NCBI GenBank assembly: GCA_030762935.1
Contig: CM060893.1
Span: 10,584,001-10,648,000 of the forward strand
Direction of reading: 5' to 3'
DNA from: Hymenopus coronatus
Lineage: Eukaryota > Arthropoda > Insecta > Mantodea > Hymenopodidae
DNA: 64,000 nucleotides
This document shows, in pieces, positions 1-11,110 of this stretch (positions within the stretch are counted from its first letter, which is position 1; each line of letters begins with the position of its first letter). The notes beneath the pieces were generated by a model that saw nothing but the letters and a program-made list of their open reading frames with translations, was not told the origin of the DNA and searched no databases. The position numbers were made by a program, and so were the translations under genes.

Positions 1-760
1 AGAGAAGGTATTGCATTCCACCCAAAAATTCGTTACCGAGATTTCACCGAAAATACATGTTATGGGTCTCCCTGAATAAAAAAAAAGCATTTTTAGAAAA
101 AGGTCCGTTTGTGCGTGTGTATGTGTCTATGTCTGTGGACAGCATAGCTCAAAAACGAAAAGACTTGGTATTTAAGTTTGGTATCTTCCAAAAATGCGAC
201 ACGAAAATTTTCAAGAAAATACCTCACCCCCAACTAACCTTTACTTGGAAAAATTTTCGACTTTTTTTCTCAAAGATGGCTCTAACGATTTTGATTAAGA
301 TGTACATTAAAGATATTTGAATTTTCAGGGAATAGCCTCTGAGACATATTTATTCTGGACAAATATTGCGGAATTTTGCATAACTGGAAAGAGATAGACA
401 AAAACTTACTTAACAAAAATATAACTACTTAAAACACACAAGTTATGTGTTAAGGTTTTTCTTGAATTTGACCGTTTTTTGAGATATTCCTTGTTATTGG
501 TTTCAGTTTTAAAATACGCTTTTCTCATACGGGAATCGTCAACTCCTGGCCATAGAAACAAAGGAAATTCAATCACATAACCACCAGCTTTTAAAAGATT
601 TGACTGTCGCTTTAGCCTGTGGCACTCTCTTATTTCCCTTCTTTACAAGGAAGCAAGTAATAAGGCAATTTCTGCTAATTTTTTCACGATTAGCACGAAG
701 TAAATAGACTGTAGCAGAGATGTAGAGAAAGTCATGTGAATGGATTTTTTTGAAAATGTG
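1..760 (+). mobile_element. HGE copy 1, 5' end cut by the window edge
   Basis: This copy defines the downstream part of the HGE family. It has the GAGAAGGTATTGCATTCCACC segment just after the hairpin, the ATTTCACCGAAAATACATG block, a GT-rich tract at 112-140, the CTCAAAAACGAAAAG block, TGGCTCTAACGATTTTGATT near 275, TTTTGCATAACTGG near 375, and the terminal GTAGAGAAAGTCATGTGAATGG near 725-750. The hairpin itself lies before the window. No frame stays open through it. All blocks recur in the same order in copies further along. Confidence 0.85.
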
Positions 761-958
761 TCGATGCCTTTACAGTTTAATTGAAATTAATATAAAACAA
801 AGGCAGTTTATTCTATGGTTTTAGGCGAACTGATGCAGCTAATGGAAATATGTATGCACATGACAATACTTATAGAAAAGTATCGATATGGTTGTCAAGG
901 CAGAATTAAAAACACTTTGAAGTTCTCTAAGATACCAGACTGGGCTTTCAAAATTGAT

Positions 959-1786
959 TTTGTTACTTTCTCTATACGTACTGTGTCCACAGTATATAGA
1001 GAAGTATATTGCATCAAAAAATTCGATACCGAGATTTCACCGGAAATATATGTTTTGAGACCCCCTGAATAAAAAAAAAACATTTTTAGAAAAAATGTCC
1101 ATGTGTGTGTGTCTGTGGGCAGAATAGCTCAAAAATGAAAAGACCGTTTAACACCAAACTTGGTATTTATGTTTGGTATCTTCCAAGGATGCCACTAAAG
1201 ATTTAAAAACAAAAATATCCCCCACCCCAAACTACCCATTACATGGAAAAAAATTCGACAATTTTAATTTTCTTAAAAATGGCTCTAACGATTTTGATTA
1301 AAAATCTGTATATTTAATATACTTACTTGCCAAATAAAATCTTGAATTTTCTGAGAATAGCCTCTGAAGTCTACTTTATTCTGGATGAATTTTACGGAAT
1401 TTTGCATAATGGCTAAACCGTAAGAGATGGACAGAAACTTACCACACAGAAAATGTAGAGCACATTAAAATACACAATTTATGTTGTATACATTTTTTTC
1501 GTGGAGTTGATCGTTTTTAAAATATTCCTTAGTTTTAGTTTCAGTTACTTTTCCCATATAGGAATTTGTCAACTCCTGTCCATTCAAATAAAGGAAACTC
1601 ATTCACATAGCAACCACCTTTGACTATTAGTTTAACCTATGCTATTCCCATGTTTCGCTTCTGCTTACAAGGAAGCGAGAAATAAGACTATTTCTGCTAA
1701 TGTTTTCTCAATCAGCATGAAGTAAATAGAAGCCTAAGATTTTTAACAATAACTTATTGCAGAAATGTAGAAAAAGTTATGTGAAT
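959..1786 (+). mobile_element. HGE copy 2, near full length, hairpin with compensated arms
   Basis: The copy starts with TACTTTCTCTATACG. Its palindrome at about 969-1002 has inner arms ACTGTG and CACAGT, where most copies have ACTATG and CATAGT, so an A-to-G change is matched by T-to-C. The GT tract is short (about 1103-1115). It ends near 1786 with GTAGAAAAAGTTATGTGAATG and is followed at once by another partial copy. Confidence 0.85.
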
Positions 1787-2216
1787 GTTTTACGAAATTT
1801 TGCATAACTGCTAAACCGTAAGAGATGGAAAAAAACTTACCACACAAAAAAATGTAGAGTATTTTAAAAACACAATTTATGTTATATGCATTTTTTTCAT
1901 GGAGTTGATCGTTTTTTGAGATATACCTTGTTTTTTGTTTCAGCTTTAAAAAATTATACTTTTCTCACACAGGAATTTGTCAGATCCAGCCCATACAAAC
2001 AAAGGAACTTCAGTCACATAGCAACCAGTTTTTGATTATCGCTTTAACCTATGGTACTCCCTTATTTCGCTCCTACTAATAAGGAAGCAAGTAATTAGAC
2101 TATTTCTGCTATTTTTTTTCGATTAGCATTAAGTAAATAGAACAATAAGCTTGTTAACAATAATTTGTTGCAGAGATGTAGATAAAGTCAAATGAATGGA
2201 ACACGCCAGATTTTTT
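1787..2216 (+). mobile_element. HGE copy 3, 5'-truncated, joined head to tail to copy 2
   Basis: The sequence re-enters the HGE consensus at ACGAAATTTTGCATAACTGC and runs to the terminal GTCAAATGAATGGAACACG...CAGATTTTTT. The abrupt restart half-way through the element shows a tandem copy that lost its first half. Confidence 0.8.
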
Positions 2217-3072
2217 CAAACTATATAACAGAACAACAATAAATAATATTGGCGTGTCACGGCCTCCTATAATTTGAATTCTTAGTTATGGTAAACGCAG
2301 GTCCATATCGGTTTATTTTGGCGAGCGTCAAGTTGGAATAAAATTACTTTACGCTTGCCTCACTACATTGTGGATTCCGTAAAAATCAAATTTGCAATCA
2401 GAAAAGAGCTCGTAAACTACTCAATTGCGCTCGGTCGTATCAAAAATCATTTCTGCAAATGTTGATCTCGATTAATATGAAGTAGAGAGAAGAAACAGAA
2501 CCTATTGTACGAATATTTTTTAAAGAATGGGTAGAAAAACTCATCTGAATGTAACAGATATTTACGGAGTTGGGATCCTTTTGCATTGGGCTATGATACG
2601 TCAACGATAGATTTATTATCTGTTTTTCTGCTGTTTTCTCTCCAAAGAACAATATTTCATATTATAATGGTCGGTCTTGTCAACAGAGCTCGATAACCTA
2701 ACAAACAGTCTTTTGTATATCCTGGTTACATGGAATATGATATCCATAGCTTAAAGCCTTCGGAAACAAAATATATCGTGTTCTGATGAGCGGATACATG
2801 CGCCAACAGTAATGAAGAAATGCACCAGATAAAAGTTACACGGGAATCTGATTCTTTTACTTCTTCTGTGGCACTACAGTCCTTGCAGTTTGACCTTGGC
2901 TTCTTGAACTATATATCACCATTCCAATCGATTCTTTGCTGTTCTCCATACTTTTACTTCCAATATCCTTAACGATTGACAGTTGGAAATTCTAAACTAA
3001 TAATGCTAGCTTTTTGAAATTTATACCACAGGTGTAATATAATCAAACAAGTTACATTGCAAATTACATCAA
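2217..3072. other. Gap with a small degenerate HGE tail, otherwise no feature
   Basis: A weak match to the HGE 3' part (GTTGATCTCGATTAATATGAAGTAGA, then TAGAAAAACTCATCTGAATG) lies at about 2440-2550. The remainder is single-copy within the window, and I see no gene, RNA or repeat in it. Confidence 0.5.
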
Positions 3073-3180
3073 TTTTTACTTTCTCTATATTACTATGTAC
3101 ATAGTGTATAGAGAAGGTATAGTATTCCACCCAAAAATTCGATACCAGATTTCATCGGAAATACATGATCTGGAAAAAGG

Positions 3181-3227
<47 letters not shown>

Positions 3228-3805
3228 AAAAACGAAAAGGCCATTAAATGTCATGGTAATTAAGTTTGGTGTCTTCCAAGGATGCAACACGAAGATTTTC
3301 AAGAAAATCCCCCCACCCCCAACTACCCTTTACATGGAACTTTTTTCGAAAATTTTGATTTTCTCAAAAATAGCTTTAACGATTTTGATTAAAATGTGGT
3401 ATATTAAAGATATTTGCCTGACAAATAAAACGTATATCTTGAATTTTCTGGGAAAATCCTCTAAAGACCACTTTATTCTGGATGCATTTTACGGAATTTT
3501 GTACAACTACTAAATCGTAAGATTTGGTTTCAGCTTTGAAAAACTTATACTTTTCTCATACGGAAATTTGTCAACTCCTGTCCATACAAACAAAGGAACT
3601 TTAGTCACATAGCAACCAGCTTTTGACTATCACTTTAACTTATGGTACTCTTATTTCGCTTTTACTTACAAGGAAGCAAGTAATAAGACTATTTTTGCTA
3701 ATTTTTTCTCGTTTAGCATAAGTAAATAGAAGCATAAGCTTTTTAACAATATTTTGTTGCAGAGATGTAGAGAAAGTCATGTGGATGGAACATATCAGAT
3801 TTTTT
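3073..3805 (+). mobile_element. HGE copy 4, complete (733 bp)
   Basis: Both ends are clear: TTTTTACTTTCTCTATATT at 3073 and GTCATGTGGATGGAACATATCAGATTTTT ending at 3805. The palindrome at 3082-3114 has outer arms TCTCTATA/TATAGAGA and inner perfect palindrome ACTATGTACATAGT. This is the clearest single copy for defining the element boundaries. Confidence 0.9.
3184..3226 (+). repeat. (GT)n microsatellite inside HGE copy 4
   Basis: A pure GT run of 43 bp at the fixed place where every HGE copy carries a GT-rich tract, about 110 bp after the element start. Confidence 0.95.
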
Positions 3806-4650
3806 ACTTTGCATGATGCGAAGGAGATCTCTTGAACTGAAGTTTTTCTTGCCGAGTCCAGTACCTACAGCTGTAGCTCCAGGTAAGGCATTTAAAGATG
3901 GCGCCTGGTGGCCATCATACGCTTTTTTATATTCAGTACTATTTCGATTATTTTATGGAATTAAAATTTAAAATTTTGATTTTTTGTGATTTTTCATGAA
4001 ATTTCAGTCATACATACCCATAAATCTTCTAACACATTATCCATTATCAAATACTAGAGTGTATAAGGATGATTTTTCATAAAAACATCGTGTGACTTCC
4101 AGGTTATCATCATATTCTTCTGTCTTGTGGTTGTTTATAGAGAATATTACAGTTGGGAAAAAATAATAACAGCTTAAGTAATTTCAATATAACCTTGTTG
4201 ATTCTTAATAAATACTTGCGTACAGAGAAATACTGAGAAGACGTACAAAAGTCGAAACTAATAAAGACAAAATTATCTATACAAATGTTTATAGATGCTA
4301 TTACCATTACCATTAACTAAAGATTTGAAGCTTTCTGGGTGTTGGTTGGTTACTAATGATGATTTCACGAGATAACAACCGAGTTAAATTGGAGACGTAA
4401 ATATCCAAGCTTTTAACCATCTTAACTGTTTCTATCCCGTGAAGTCACTATCACCGCTATTGTCGTTGAGAAAGATACAACTAATCTTGTCAGCTTTGAA
4501 AGGCATGAAATTTAATAATTAATCCGTGAAATTAGACGAAATTTAGAATTTTAAGCTAGACAATGATAATCATCTGATGTAAAAAGGTATATGTGCCAAG
4601 TTTAGTCGAAATCGGTGCGACAGTGTGGAAACCTAACAAAAAAATCTTAT
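3806..4650. other. Gap, AT-rich, no recognised feature
   Basis: The sequence is mostly single-copy within the window. A minus-strand frame of 67 codons (4110-4313) lacks any recognisable motif and I do not call it a gene. Confidence 0.4.
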
Positions 4651-5500
4651 GTTTACACTCACATGACTTTCTCTAGCTGTTCTACAAACTTCTTACATAA
4701 CATTATTCTTTTTGTGCACCTTGCTAATCGAGGTACTCATTAGTACAATGTTCTTATTACTTAGTTCCTTATAAGTAGGAAGAAAATAAGGGAATACACT
4801 AGGCTAAATCGATATTCAAATGTTTTAAAAGCTGTCGTTATGCGATTGTCATTACAAATCGCTTCATTTCTTGGCCAGGAGTAGAACAAAAGAAAAACGG
4901 ACACTGCCGTCTGAGAAAGGTATAAGTACTTCAAACTGAAACTAATAACAATGAATACCTCGAAAACGGCAAGCTCCACGAAAAAAATGCATATGACGTA
5001 ACAAAACGTACATTTTTTGTATACGAAGTTTTTGTCTATCTCTTACGATTTACTAGTTATGTCAAATTAAGCAAAATTCATCCAGAATAAACAGGTCTTT
5101 AGAAGCTATTCCCAGAAAATTCAAGATATACATTTTATTTGTCAAGTAGATATTTTAATCAAAATCGATAGAGCCAGTTTTAAGAAAATAAAAATTTTCG
5201 AAAAAGTTCCATGTAAAGGTTAGTTTGGGGTGGGAGGAGTTTTCTCAAAATCTTCGTGTCGCATCCCTGGAAGATACTAAACTTAAATACCAAGTTTGGT
5301 ATTTTAGCTACTTTTCGTTTTTGAGTTATCGTGTTCACAGACACACACACATGGACCTTTTTCTCAAAATGCTTTTTTTTTTGGATACAGGGGGTCCTAA
5401 AACATGTATTTCCGGTGAAATCCCGGTATCGAATTTTTGGGTGGAATACAATACTTCTCTAACCCTATGTACAATGTACATACGGGGTTAGAGAAAGTAA
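4651..5500 (-). mobile_element. HGE copy 5, inverted, ends in a CCC/GGG-type hairpin
   Basis: Read on the plus strand it enters at ACACTCACATGACTTTCTCTAGC and exits through the hairpin into GAGAAAGTAAAAA. The internal blocks are the reverse complements of copy 1. The AC-repeat remnant lies at 5340-5350. It abuts copy 6 directly, giving a head-to-tail pair. Confidence 0.85.
5455..5495. repeat. HGE terminal hairpin, variant with long GC-containing stem
   Basis: The arms TTCTCTAACCC (5455-5465) and GGGTTAGAGAA (5485-5495) pair perfectly. Inside them TATGTACA and TGTACATA pair around one central A. The stem is about 19 bp with one bulged C. The outer arm sequence differs from the common CTATACG type, yet both sides changed together. 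Confidence 0.9.
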
Positions 5501-6237
5501 AAATCTGATGTGTTCCATTCACATGACTTTCTCTACATCTCTGCAACAATTACTGTTAAAAAGCTTATGCTTCTTTTTACTTCATGCTAATCGAGAAAAA
5601 ATTAGCAGAAGTAGTCTTATTACTTGCTTTCATGCAAGTAGAAGGGAGATAAGGGTGTACCATAGGCTAGGTATTAGCTGCTTGCTATATGACTGAAGTT
5701 CCTTTGTTTCTATGGACAGGAGTTGACATATTCCCATATGAGAAAAGTATGTTTTTTAAAGCTGAAATGAATAACAAAGAATATCTCCAAAAGATCCACT
5801 CCACGGAATAAGTGTATATAACATAAATTGTGTGTTTTAATGAGCTCTACATTTTCTGTTAAGTAAGACTTTCTCTTTCTCCTACGGTTTGCCAGTTATG
5901 CAAAGTTCCGTAAAATTCATCCATAATAAAGTAGTCTTCAGAAGCTATTGCCAGAAATTTCAAAATATACATGTTATTTGTAAGGTAAATATCTTTAATA
6001 TATGACAATTTAATTAAAATCGTTAGAGCCATTTTGGAGAAAATAAACATTTTCGAAAATTGTTCCATATAAAGAGTAGTTGGGGGTGGGGATAGTCTTG
6101 AAAATCTTCGTGTTACATCCTTGGAAGATACTGAACTTAAATCCCAAGCTTGGTATTAACAAACTTTTCGTTTTTGTGCTATGCTGCCCCCCCCCCACAC
6201 ACACACACAAACGGACCTTTTCCCAAAAATGCTTTTT
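5500..6237 (-). mobile_element. HGE copy 6, inverted, hairpin end missing
   Basis: It enters at AAATCTGATGTGTTCCATTC and follows the reverse-complement consensus to CGGACCTTTTCCCAAAAATGC, where it stops short of the hairpin. The break is at a T-run where an oppositely oriented copy begins, so copy 7 may have inserted into or recombined with copy 6. Confidence 0.85.
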
Positions 6238-6661
6238 TACTTTCGCTAAACGTACTATGTACATAGTATATAAAGCAGGTATTGCATTGCACCCAACAAG
6301 TTGATACCGGGGTTACACCGGAAATACATGTTTTGGGACCCCTAAATACAAACAAAAAGTATTTTTAGAAAAAGGTACATGTGTTTATGTGTGTGGTTTG
6401 TAGCTCAAAAACGAAAAATCATTTAAATACCAAACTTGATGTTTTAGTTCAATATCTCCCAAGGATACGACACGATGATTTTCAAAAGAATCCCCACCCC
6501 AATTACCCTTTAAATGGAAAAAAATCGAAAATTTTGATTTGCTCCAAAATGGCTCTAACTATGTTTATTAATATCTCTTATATTTAAGTTATTTACATCA
6601 AAAATAAAATGTATGTATTGAATTCCTGGGAATAACCTCTAAAGACCTCTTTATTCTGGAT

Positions 6662-6702
<41 letters not shown>

Positions 6703-7054
6703 TGCATAACTAGTAACTGTCTAAGCGATCGACAAAAACTTACTACATAAAAATGTAGAGCTTCTTAAAATCACACAATTTATGTCATATACTTTTTTTT
6801 CGCGGAGTTGGCTGTTTTCGAGATATTCCTCGTCATTGCTTCTCATGTAGGAACTTGTCAACTCCTGGCCACGCAAAGAAATGGAGCATAGGAACCACAT
6901 TTTAAAACATTTGACTGTAGGTTTAGCCTAATGTATTCCCTTATTTCCCTTCTACTTATAAGGAAGCAAGTAATAAGACTGTTTCTGCTATGAAATGGAT
7001 AGAAGACTAAGCTTATCAACAATAATTTGTTACAGAGATATAAAGAAAGTCATG
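6233..7054 (+). mobile_element. HGE copy 7 with a 33-bp poly(T)
   Basis: It begins TTTTTTACTTTCGCTAAACG, followed by the palindrome around ACTATGTACATAGT (6254-6267). A run of 33 T lies at 6665-6697, in the block normally reading GGATGAATTTTACGG. It ends near GTCATGTGAATAGAA. Confidence 0.85.
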
Positions 7055-7083
7055 TGAATAGAACCAGCTTTTAAAAGATTTGA

Positions 7084-7579
7084 GCCTGCCTGGGTAGTGT
7101 TTTTTTTTTGTTTTTTTTTTTTTGTTTGCTTGATAGTGTTTAACGCCCGCTTTAACTACAGCAGGCGGTGACAGTGATGATACATGAATGAAGATGGAGC
7201 ACCGGTGGAATGCGATGCCGGGGGAAACCGGAGAACCAGGAGAAAACCCGCCCCAGCGTCGTTTTGTTCACCACAAATCCCACATGCGGTCGCTTGGGAT
7301 CGAACTCGGGCCGTCTAGATGATAGGCGAGTGGTCTAACCACTCGGCCACGGCGCGGCCAGGTAGCGTGGTAGTAGCATGTCTGCCTCACATTCAATAGT
7401 TCGCGAGTTCGAATCTTACTTAGTGTGGGTTTTTCTCGGGGTTTTCCCTTAACCTGAGTAACTTTAAGCTCCATGGACCCGAGATCATTTGAGCATTATT
7501 TCGCTAATTTCATTCATCGTCCGATATGACCAACTAGGTTAAAGTAGGTTAAGCTACAAATAAATAAAATAATAAATAC
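7084..7579 (+). mobile_element. tRNA-derived SINE, family 3, itself interrupted
   Basis: The head GCCTGCCTGGGTAG...GGTAGTAGCATGTCTGCC resembles a tRNA with an A box, and GTTCGCGAGTTCGAATC is a B box. The body contains TTTTTCTCGGGGTTTTCCCTT, GAGTAACTTTAAGCTCCATGG and CGATATGACCAACTAGG, and ends in an AAATAAATAAAA tail. It is flanked by TTTGA (7079-7083 and 7580-7584). A SINE of family 1 sits inside it. Confidence 0.8.
7100..7360 (-). mobile_element. tRNA-derived SINE, family 1, inside the family-3 SINE
   Basis: On the minus strand the head is GCCGCGCCGTGGCCGAGTGG, with A box TGGCCGAGTGG and B box GAGTTCGATCCC, like a leucine or serine tRNA. The tail is AGCGGGCGTTAAACACTATC followed by A-rich sequence (poly-T on plus). 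The flanks GGTAGTG (7093-7099) and GGTAGCG (7361-7367) are a near-perfect target duplication. The 3' tail AAGCGGGCGTTAAACAC is shared with the copies at 22.3, 37.7, 43.7 and 50.5 kb. Confidence 0.85.
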
Positions 7580-7757
7580 TTTGACTATTGATTTAGGCTA
7601 GTGTGTTCCCTTATGTTCCTCCTACTTACTAGGAAGTAAGTTATAGGGCAATATCTGCTAACGTTTACCTTGATTAGCATGTCGTAGATAAAAGAAACAT
7701 TTTACGTAAGGAAAGTCGTGTAACAGCTAGAGAAAATCATGTGAATGGAATAGACGC

Positions 7758-8175
7758 CATGGTATAATGAGAGATAATGTAACTCTGAGGTATTTTTAGC
7801 ATTTTGAAAGGAAAACGACGAGAAAAAGGAAGAAATCCTTGGGTTATGAGTCAAAAATGGAGACAGAAGGTCAGATAAATAAAATGACATGACACGTCTG
7901 GAGGCTTGGAGACAAAGATATGCTTTATTCCTGCTCTACAGCTGTTTCGTATTAGCAAACATGATACACAGGATCTACATACACTACACCGCGATTTCGT
8001 TCGAATTTAGTATTTGGGAGTCTTGTGTATGTAATGGCGCTCGTGTAAAATGCGAGAGATCCTGATAAAAGGTAGATTGAAAATGCACAACACAGCAGTT
8101 CGGACATCAACCATTTTCCTGCTGGTGTGACGTCATCAACATTTTAAATGGCAACACATTACTCTCTGCTGTTTA
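7758..8175. other. Gap, no recognised feature
   Basis: The sequence has mixed composition and is single-copy within the window. A 62-codon minus-strand frame (7702-7890) overlaps the HGE tail and has no motif. Confidence 0.4.
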
Positions 8176-8378
8176 TAGTAAGTACGGAAAGTATTGTGTT
8201 CCACCTAAAAATTTGATGTCGAGATTTGGCCGGTAACATGTTTCAAAGGTCCCCTGAATGAATAAAAGCATTTTTAGTTTCTCTATACGCACTATGTACA
8301 TAGTGTATAGAGAAGGTATTGCACTCCACCAAAAATTTAATAATGTTTCAAAGGTCCCCTGAATGAATAAAAGCATTT
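8176..8378 (+). mobile_element. HGE copy 9, 5' end only, with duplicated hairpin
   Basis: The block GTACGGAAAGTATTGTGTTCCACC through TCCCCTGAATGAATAAAAGC is an HGE 5' segment. It runs into a 105-bp tandem duplication that copies the hairpin, then into copy 10. Confidence 0.75.
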
Positions 8379-8447
8379 TTAGTTTCTCTATACGCACTAT
8401 GTACATAGTGTATAGAGAAGGTATTGCACTCCACCAAAAATTTAATA
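8238..8447 (+). repeat. Exact 105-bp tandem duplication spanning the HGE hairpin
   Basis: The unit starts ATGTTTCAAAGGTCCCCTG at 8238 and again at 8343, and appears identical by eye through ...CACCAAAAATTTAAT. Each unit carries one complete TCTCTATACGC...GTATAGAGA palindrome. Identity implies a very recent event, or template switching during copying. Confidence 0.9.
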
Positions 8448-9272
8448 CCGAGATTTCACCGGAAATATATGTTTTAGGGTCCCTTGTATCCAAAAAAAGT
8501 ATTTTCAGAAAAAGGTCCGTGTGTGTCTGTGTGTCTGTGGGTCCGTGTGTCTGTGTGTCCGTGTGACTGTGTGTCCGTGTGTCTGTGAACACGACAACTC
8601 AAAAACGAAAAGTCGGTAAAATACCAAACTTAGTATTTCAGTTTAGTATCTTCCAGGGATGAGACACTAAGATTTTGACAAAAATCCCCCCACCCCAAAC
8701 TACCCTTTATATGGAACTTTTTTCGACAATTTTGATTTTCTAAAAAATGGCTCTAACGATTTTGATTAAAATGTCGTATATTAAAGATATTTACCTGACA
8801 AATAAAATGTATATTTTGAATTTTCTGGGAATAGCCTCTGAAGACTACTTTATTCTGGGCCAATTTTACGGAATTTTGCATAACTGATAAACCGTAAGAG
8901 ATGGACAAAAACTTAGCACACAACAAATGTAGCGAACCTTAAAATACACAATATATGTTATATACATTTTTTTCGTGGAGTTAGTTGTTTTTTAGATATT
9001 CCTTGTTTTTGGTTTCAGCTATAAAAAACATACTTTTCTCATACAGGACTTTGTGATCTCGTGTCCATACTAACAAAGGAACTTCAGTTACATAGCAACC
9101 AGGTTTTGACTACCACCTTAACCTATCATACCTCGTTATTTTGCTTCTAAAAAAAGGAAGCAAATAATAAGACTATTTCTGCTTATTTTTTCTCGATTAG
9201 ATGAAGTAAATAGAATAATTTGTTGCACAGATGTAGAGAAAGTCATGTGAATGGAACACATAAGATTTTTTG
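8379..9272 (+). mobile_element. HGE copy 10, near full length
   Basis: It contains the hairpin at about 8385-8418 and a GT-rich tract expanded in a GTGTGTCTGT / GTCCGTGT pattern (8518-8585). The ordered HGE blocks follow, and it ends GTCATGTGAATGGAACACATAAG ATTTTT at about 9272. Confidence 0.9.
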
Positions 9273-9275
9273 TGT

Positions 9276-9455
9276 TTTCTTCATCTGGCCAGGCAAAGAG
9301 AACCAAATATTAATGTCTTACATAACCATCAGCTGTTAAAGGATTTGCCTATCGCTTTAGACTAGTGTATTCTGTTATTTCCCTTCTAACTACAAGGAAG
9401 CATTCGTAAGTAATATGGCCACTTCTGCTAAGTTTTATGCTCTGCATTTACAATC
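9276..9455 (+). mobile_element. HGE copy 11, internal fragment
   Basis: It matches the block from CTGGCCAGGCAAAGAGA through CAGCTGTTAAAGGATTTG and GTGTATTCTGTTATTTCCC to the CTTCTGCTAAGTTTTATG block. Both ends are lost. Confidence 0.7.
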
Positions 9456-9531
9456 TTATAGTTCTTTTCAACATTTTCAATCACTGTTGTTAGTATATGT
9501 CAGATTATCATTTTAAATCTTCCACATTACC

Positions 9532-9756
9532 AGGCCTCGTAATAACTCACATTCAAAAGGTCGTGAGTTCCAATCTCGCTTAGGTTATCTCCCGGATAAG
9601 GTTTTTTAAGTTTTTTTCAGGGTTTTTCCTTATCCTAAGAAGACTGATATCGAGTAACTTTAAGCTGCATGGACCCCGAGATCATTGAGTATCATTTTAC
9701 CAATTTCATTCATCATTCGATATGACCAGGTCAAAGGAGTTAAGCTTAAAAAAAAA
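9532..9756 (+). mobile_element. SINE family 3, degraded head
   Basis: The tRNA-like head is poor, but a B-box-like GTCGTGAGTTCCAATCTC remains. The body matches the copy at 7.4 kb: GGTTTTTCCTTATCCTAAG, GAGTAACTTTAAGCTGCATGG, CATTCGATATGACCAGG. It ends in an A-run. Confidence 0.75.
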
Positions 9757-9759
9757 GGT

Positions 9760-9908
9760 CCGATGTGTTCTATTCACATGACTTTCTCTACGTCTCTGCA
9801 ATAAATTATTGTTAAAAAGCTTAAGATTCTATTTACTTCCTGCTAATCGAGAAAAAAATAGCAGAAATAGTCTTATTACCTGCTTCTTTGTAAGTAGAAG
9901 CGAAATAA
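9760..9908 (-). mobile_element. HGE copy 12, inverted terminal fragment
   Basis: On the plus strand it starts GATGTGTTCTATTCACATGAC and continues through ACTTCCTGCTAATCGAG to GTAAGTAGAAGCGAAATAA, which is the reverse complement of the last 150 bp of HGE. Confidence 0.8.
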
Positions 9909-10229
9909 ATAATTTTCATGGAGTTGATTGTTTTTCAGATGTTCCTTTATATCAGTTTCAGCTTTGAAAAACTTATACTTTTCTCATACAGAAATTTGTC
10001 AACTCCTGTTCATACAAACAAAGGAACTTCAGTCACATAGCAACTAGCTTTTGACTATCACTTTAACCTATGATGCTCCCTTATTTCGCTCCTACCACAA
10101 GAAAGCAAGTAATAAGACAATTTCTTCTAGTTTTTCCTCGATTAGCATGAAGTAAATAGAAGCATAAGCTTTTTAACAATAATTCGTTGCAGAGATGTAA
10201 AGAAAGTCATGTGAATGGAACACATCAGA
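9909..10229 (+). mobile_element. HGE copy 13, 5'-truncated
   Basis: It enters at TTTTCATGGAGTTGATTG and runs to the terminal GTCATGTGAATGGAACACATCAGAT. Copy 14 begins at the next base, so 13 and 14 are an uninterrupted head-to-tail pair. Confidence 0.85.
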
Positions 10230-11110
10230 TTTTTACTTTCTCTATACGCACTATGTACATAGTGTATAGAGAAGGTATTGCACTCCACCAAAAAATTCGA
10301 TACCGAGATTCCACCGGAAATATATGTTTTAGGGTCCCTGTATCCAAAAAAAGTATTTTCAGAAAGAGGTCCGCGCGCGCGTGTGTGTGTGTGTCCGTGT
10401 GTCTGTGAACACGATAACTCAAAAACGAAAAGTCGGTAAAATACCAAACTTGGTATTTAAGTTTAGTAATTTCCAGGGATGCGACACGAAGATTTTGAGA
10501 AATATCCCCCCACTCCAAGCTACCCTTTACATAGAGTTTTTTTTCGAACATTTTGATTTTCTAAAAAATGGCTCTAACGATTTTGATTAAAATTTCGTAT
10601 ATTAAAGATATTTACCTGACAAAGAAAATGTATATCTTAAATTTTCTGGGAATAGCCTCTGAAGAGTAGTTTATTCTGGTTGAATTTTACTGAATTTTGA
10701 ATAACTGCTAAACCGTAAGAGATGGACAAAACCTTACTACACAAAAATGTAGAGCACGCTAAAACACACAATTTATGTTATATACATTTTTTTCGTGAGT
10801 TCGTCGTTTTTGAGACATTCCTTATTTTTGGTTTCTGCTATGAAAAACTTATACTTTTCTCACACAGGAACTTGTCAACTCCTATCCATATAAACAAAGG
10901 AACTTCATTGACATAGCAACCAGCTTTTGACTATCATTTTAACCTATGGTAGTCCCTTATTTCGCTTCTACTTACAAGGAAGCAAGTAATAAGACTATTT
11001 CTGCTCATTTTTTCTGATTAGCATAAAGTAAATAGAAGCATAACCTTTTTAACAGTAATTTGATGCAGAGATGTAGAGAAAGGTATGTGAATGGAACACA
11101 TCAGATTTTT
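10230..11110 (+). mobile_element. HGE copy 14, complete (about 880 bp)
   Basis: It starts TTTTTACTTTCTCTATACGC. The hairpin occupies 10239-10272: arms TCTCTATAC/GTATAGAGA around ACTATGTACATAGT. A GCGCGCGTGTGTG tract at 10373-10395 occupies the microsatellite site. It ends GTATGTGAATGGAACACATCAGATTTTT at 11110. This is the best model of a full copy. Confidence 0.92.

Larger units (their letters stand above)
7055..7757 (+). mobile_element. HGE copy 8, fragment split by a nested SINE pair
   Basis: The HGE block AACCAGCTTTTAAAAGATTTGA stops at 7083 and resumes at 7580 with TTTGACTATTGATTTAGGC. It continues to AGAGAAAATCATGTGAATGG at about 7750. The repeated TTTGA on both sides is the target duplication left by the inserted SINE. 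Confidence 0.8.

Noticed and set aside
3184..3513. Plus-strand frame of 109 codons starting in the GT repeat
   Set aside because: Repeated Val/Cys comes from (GT)n, and the frame is not conserved between HGE copies.
8173..8592. Minus-strand frame of 139 codons with a repeated segment
   Set aside because: It is a shadow of the HGE 5' end and its 105-bp duplication. The His/Thr run is the GT microsatellite read on the other strand.
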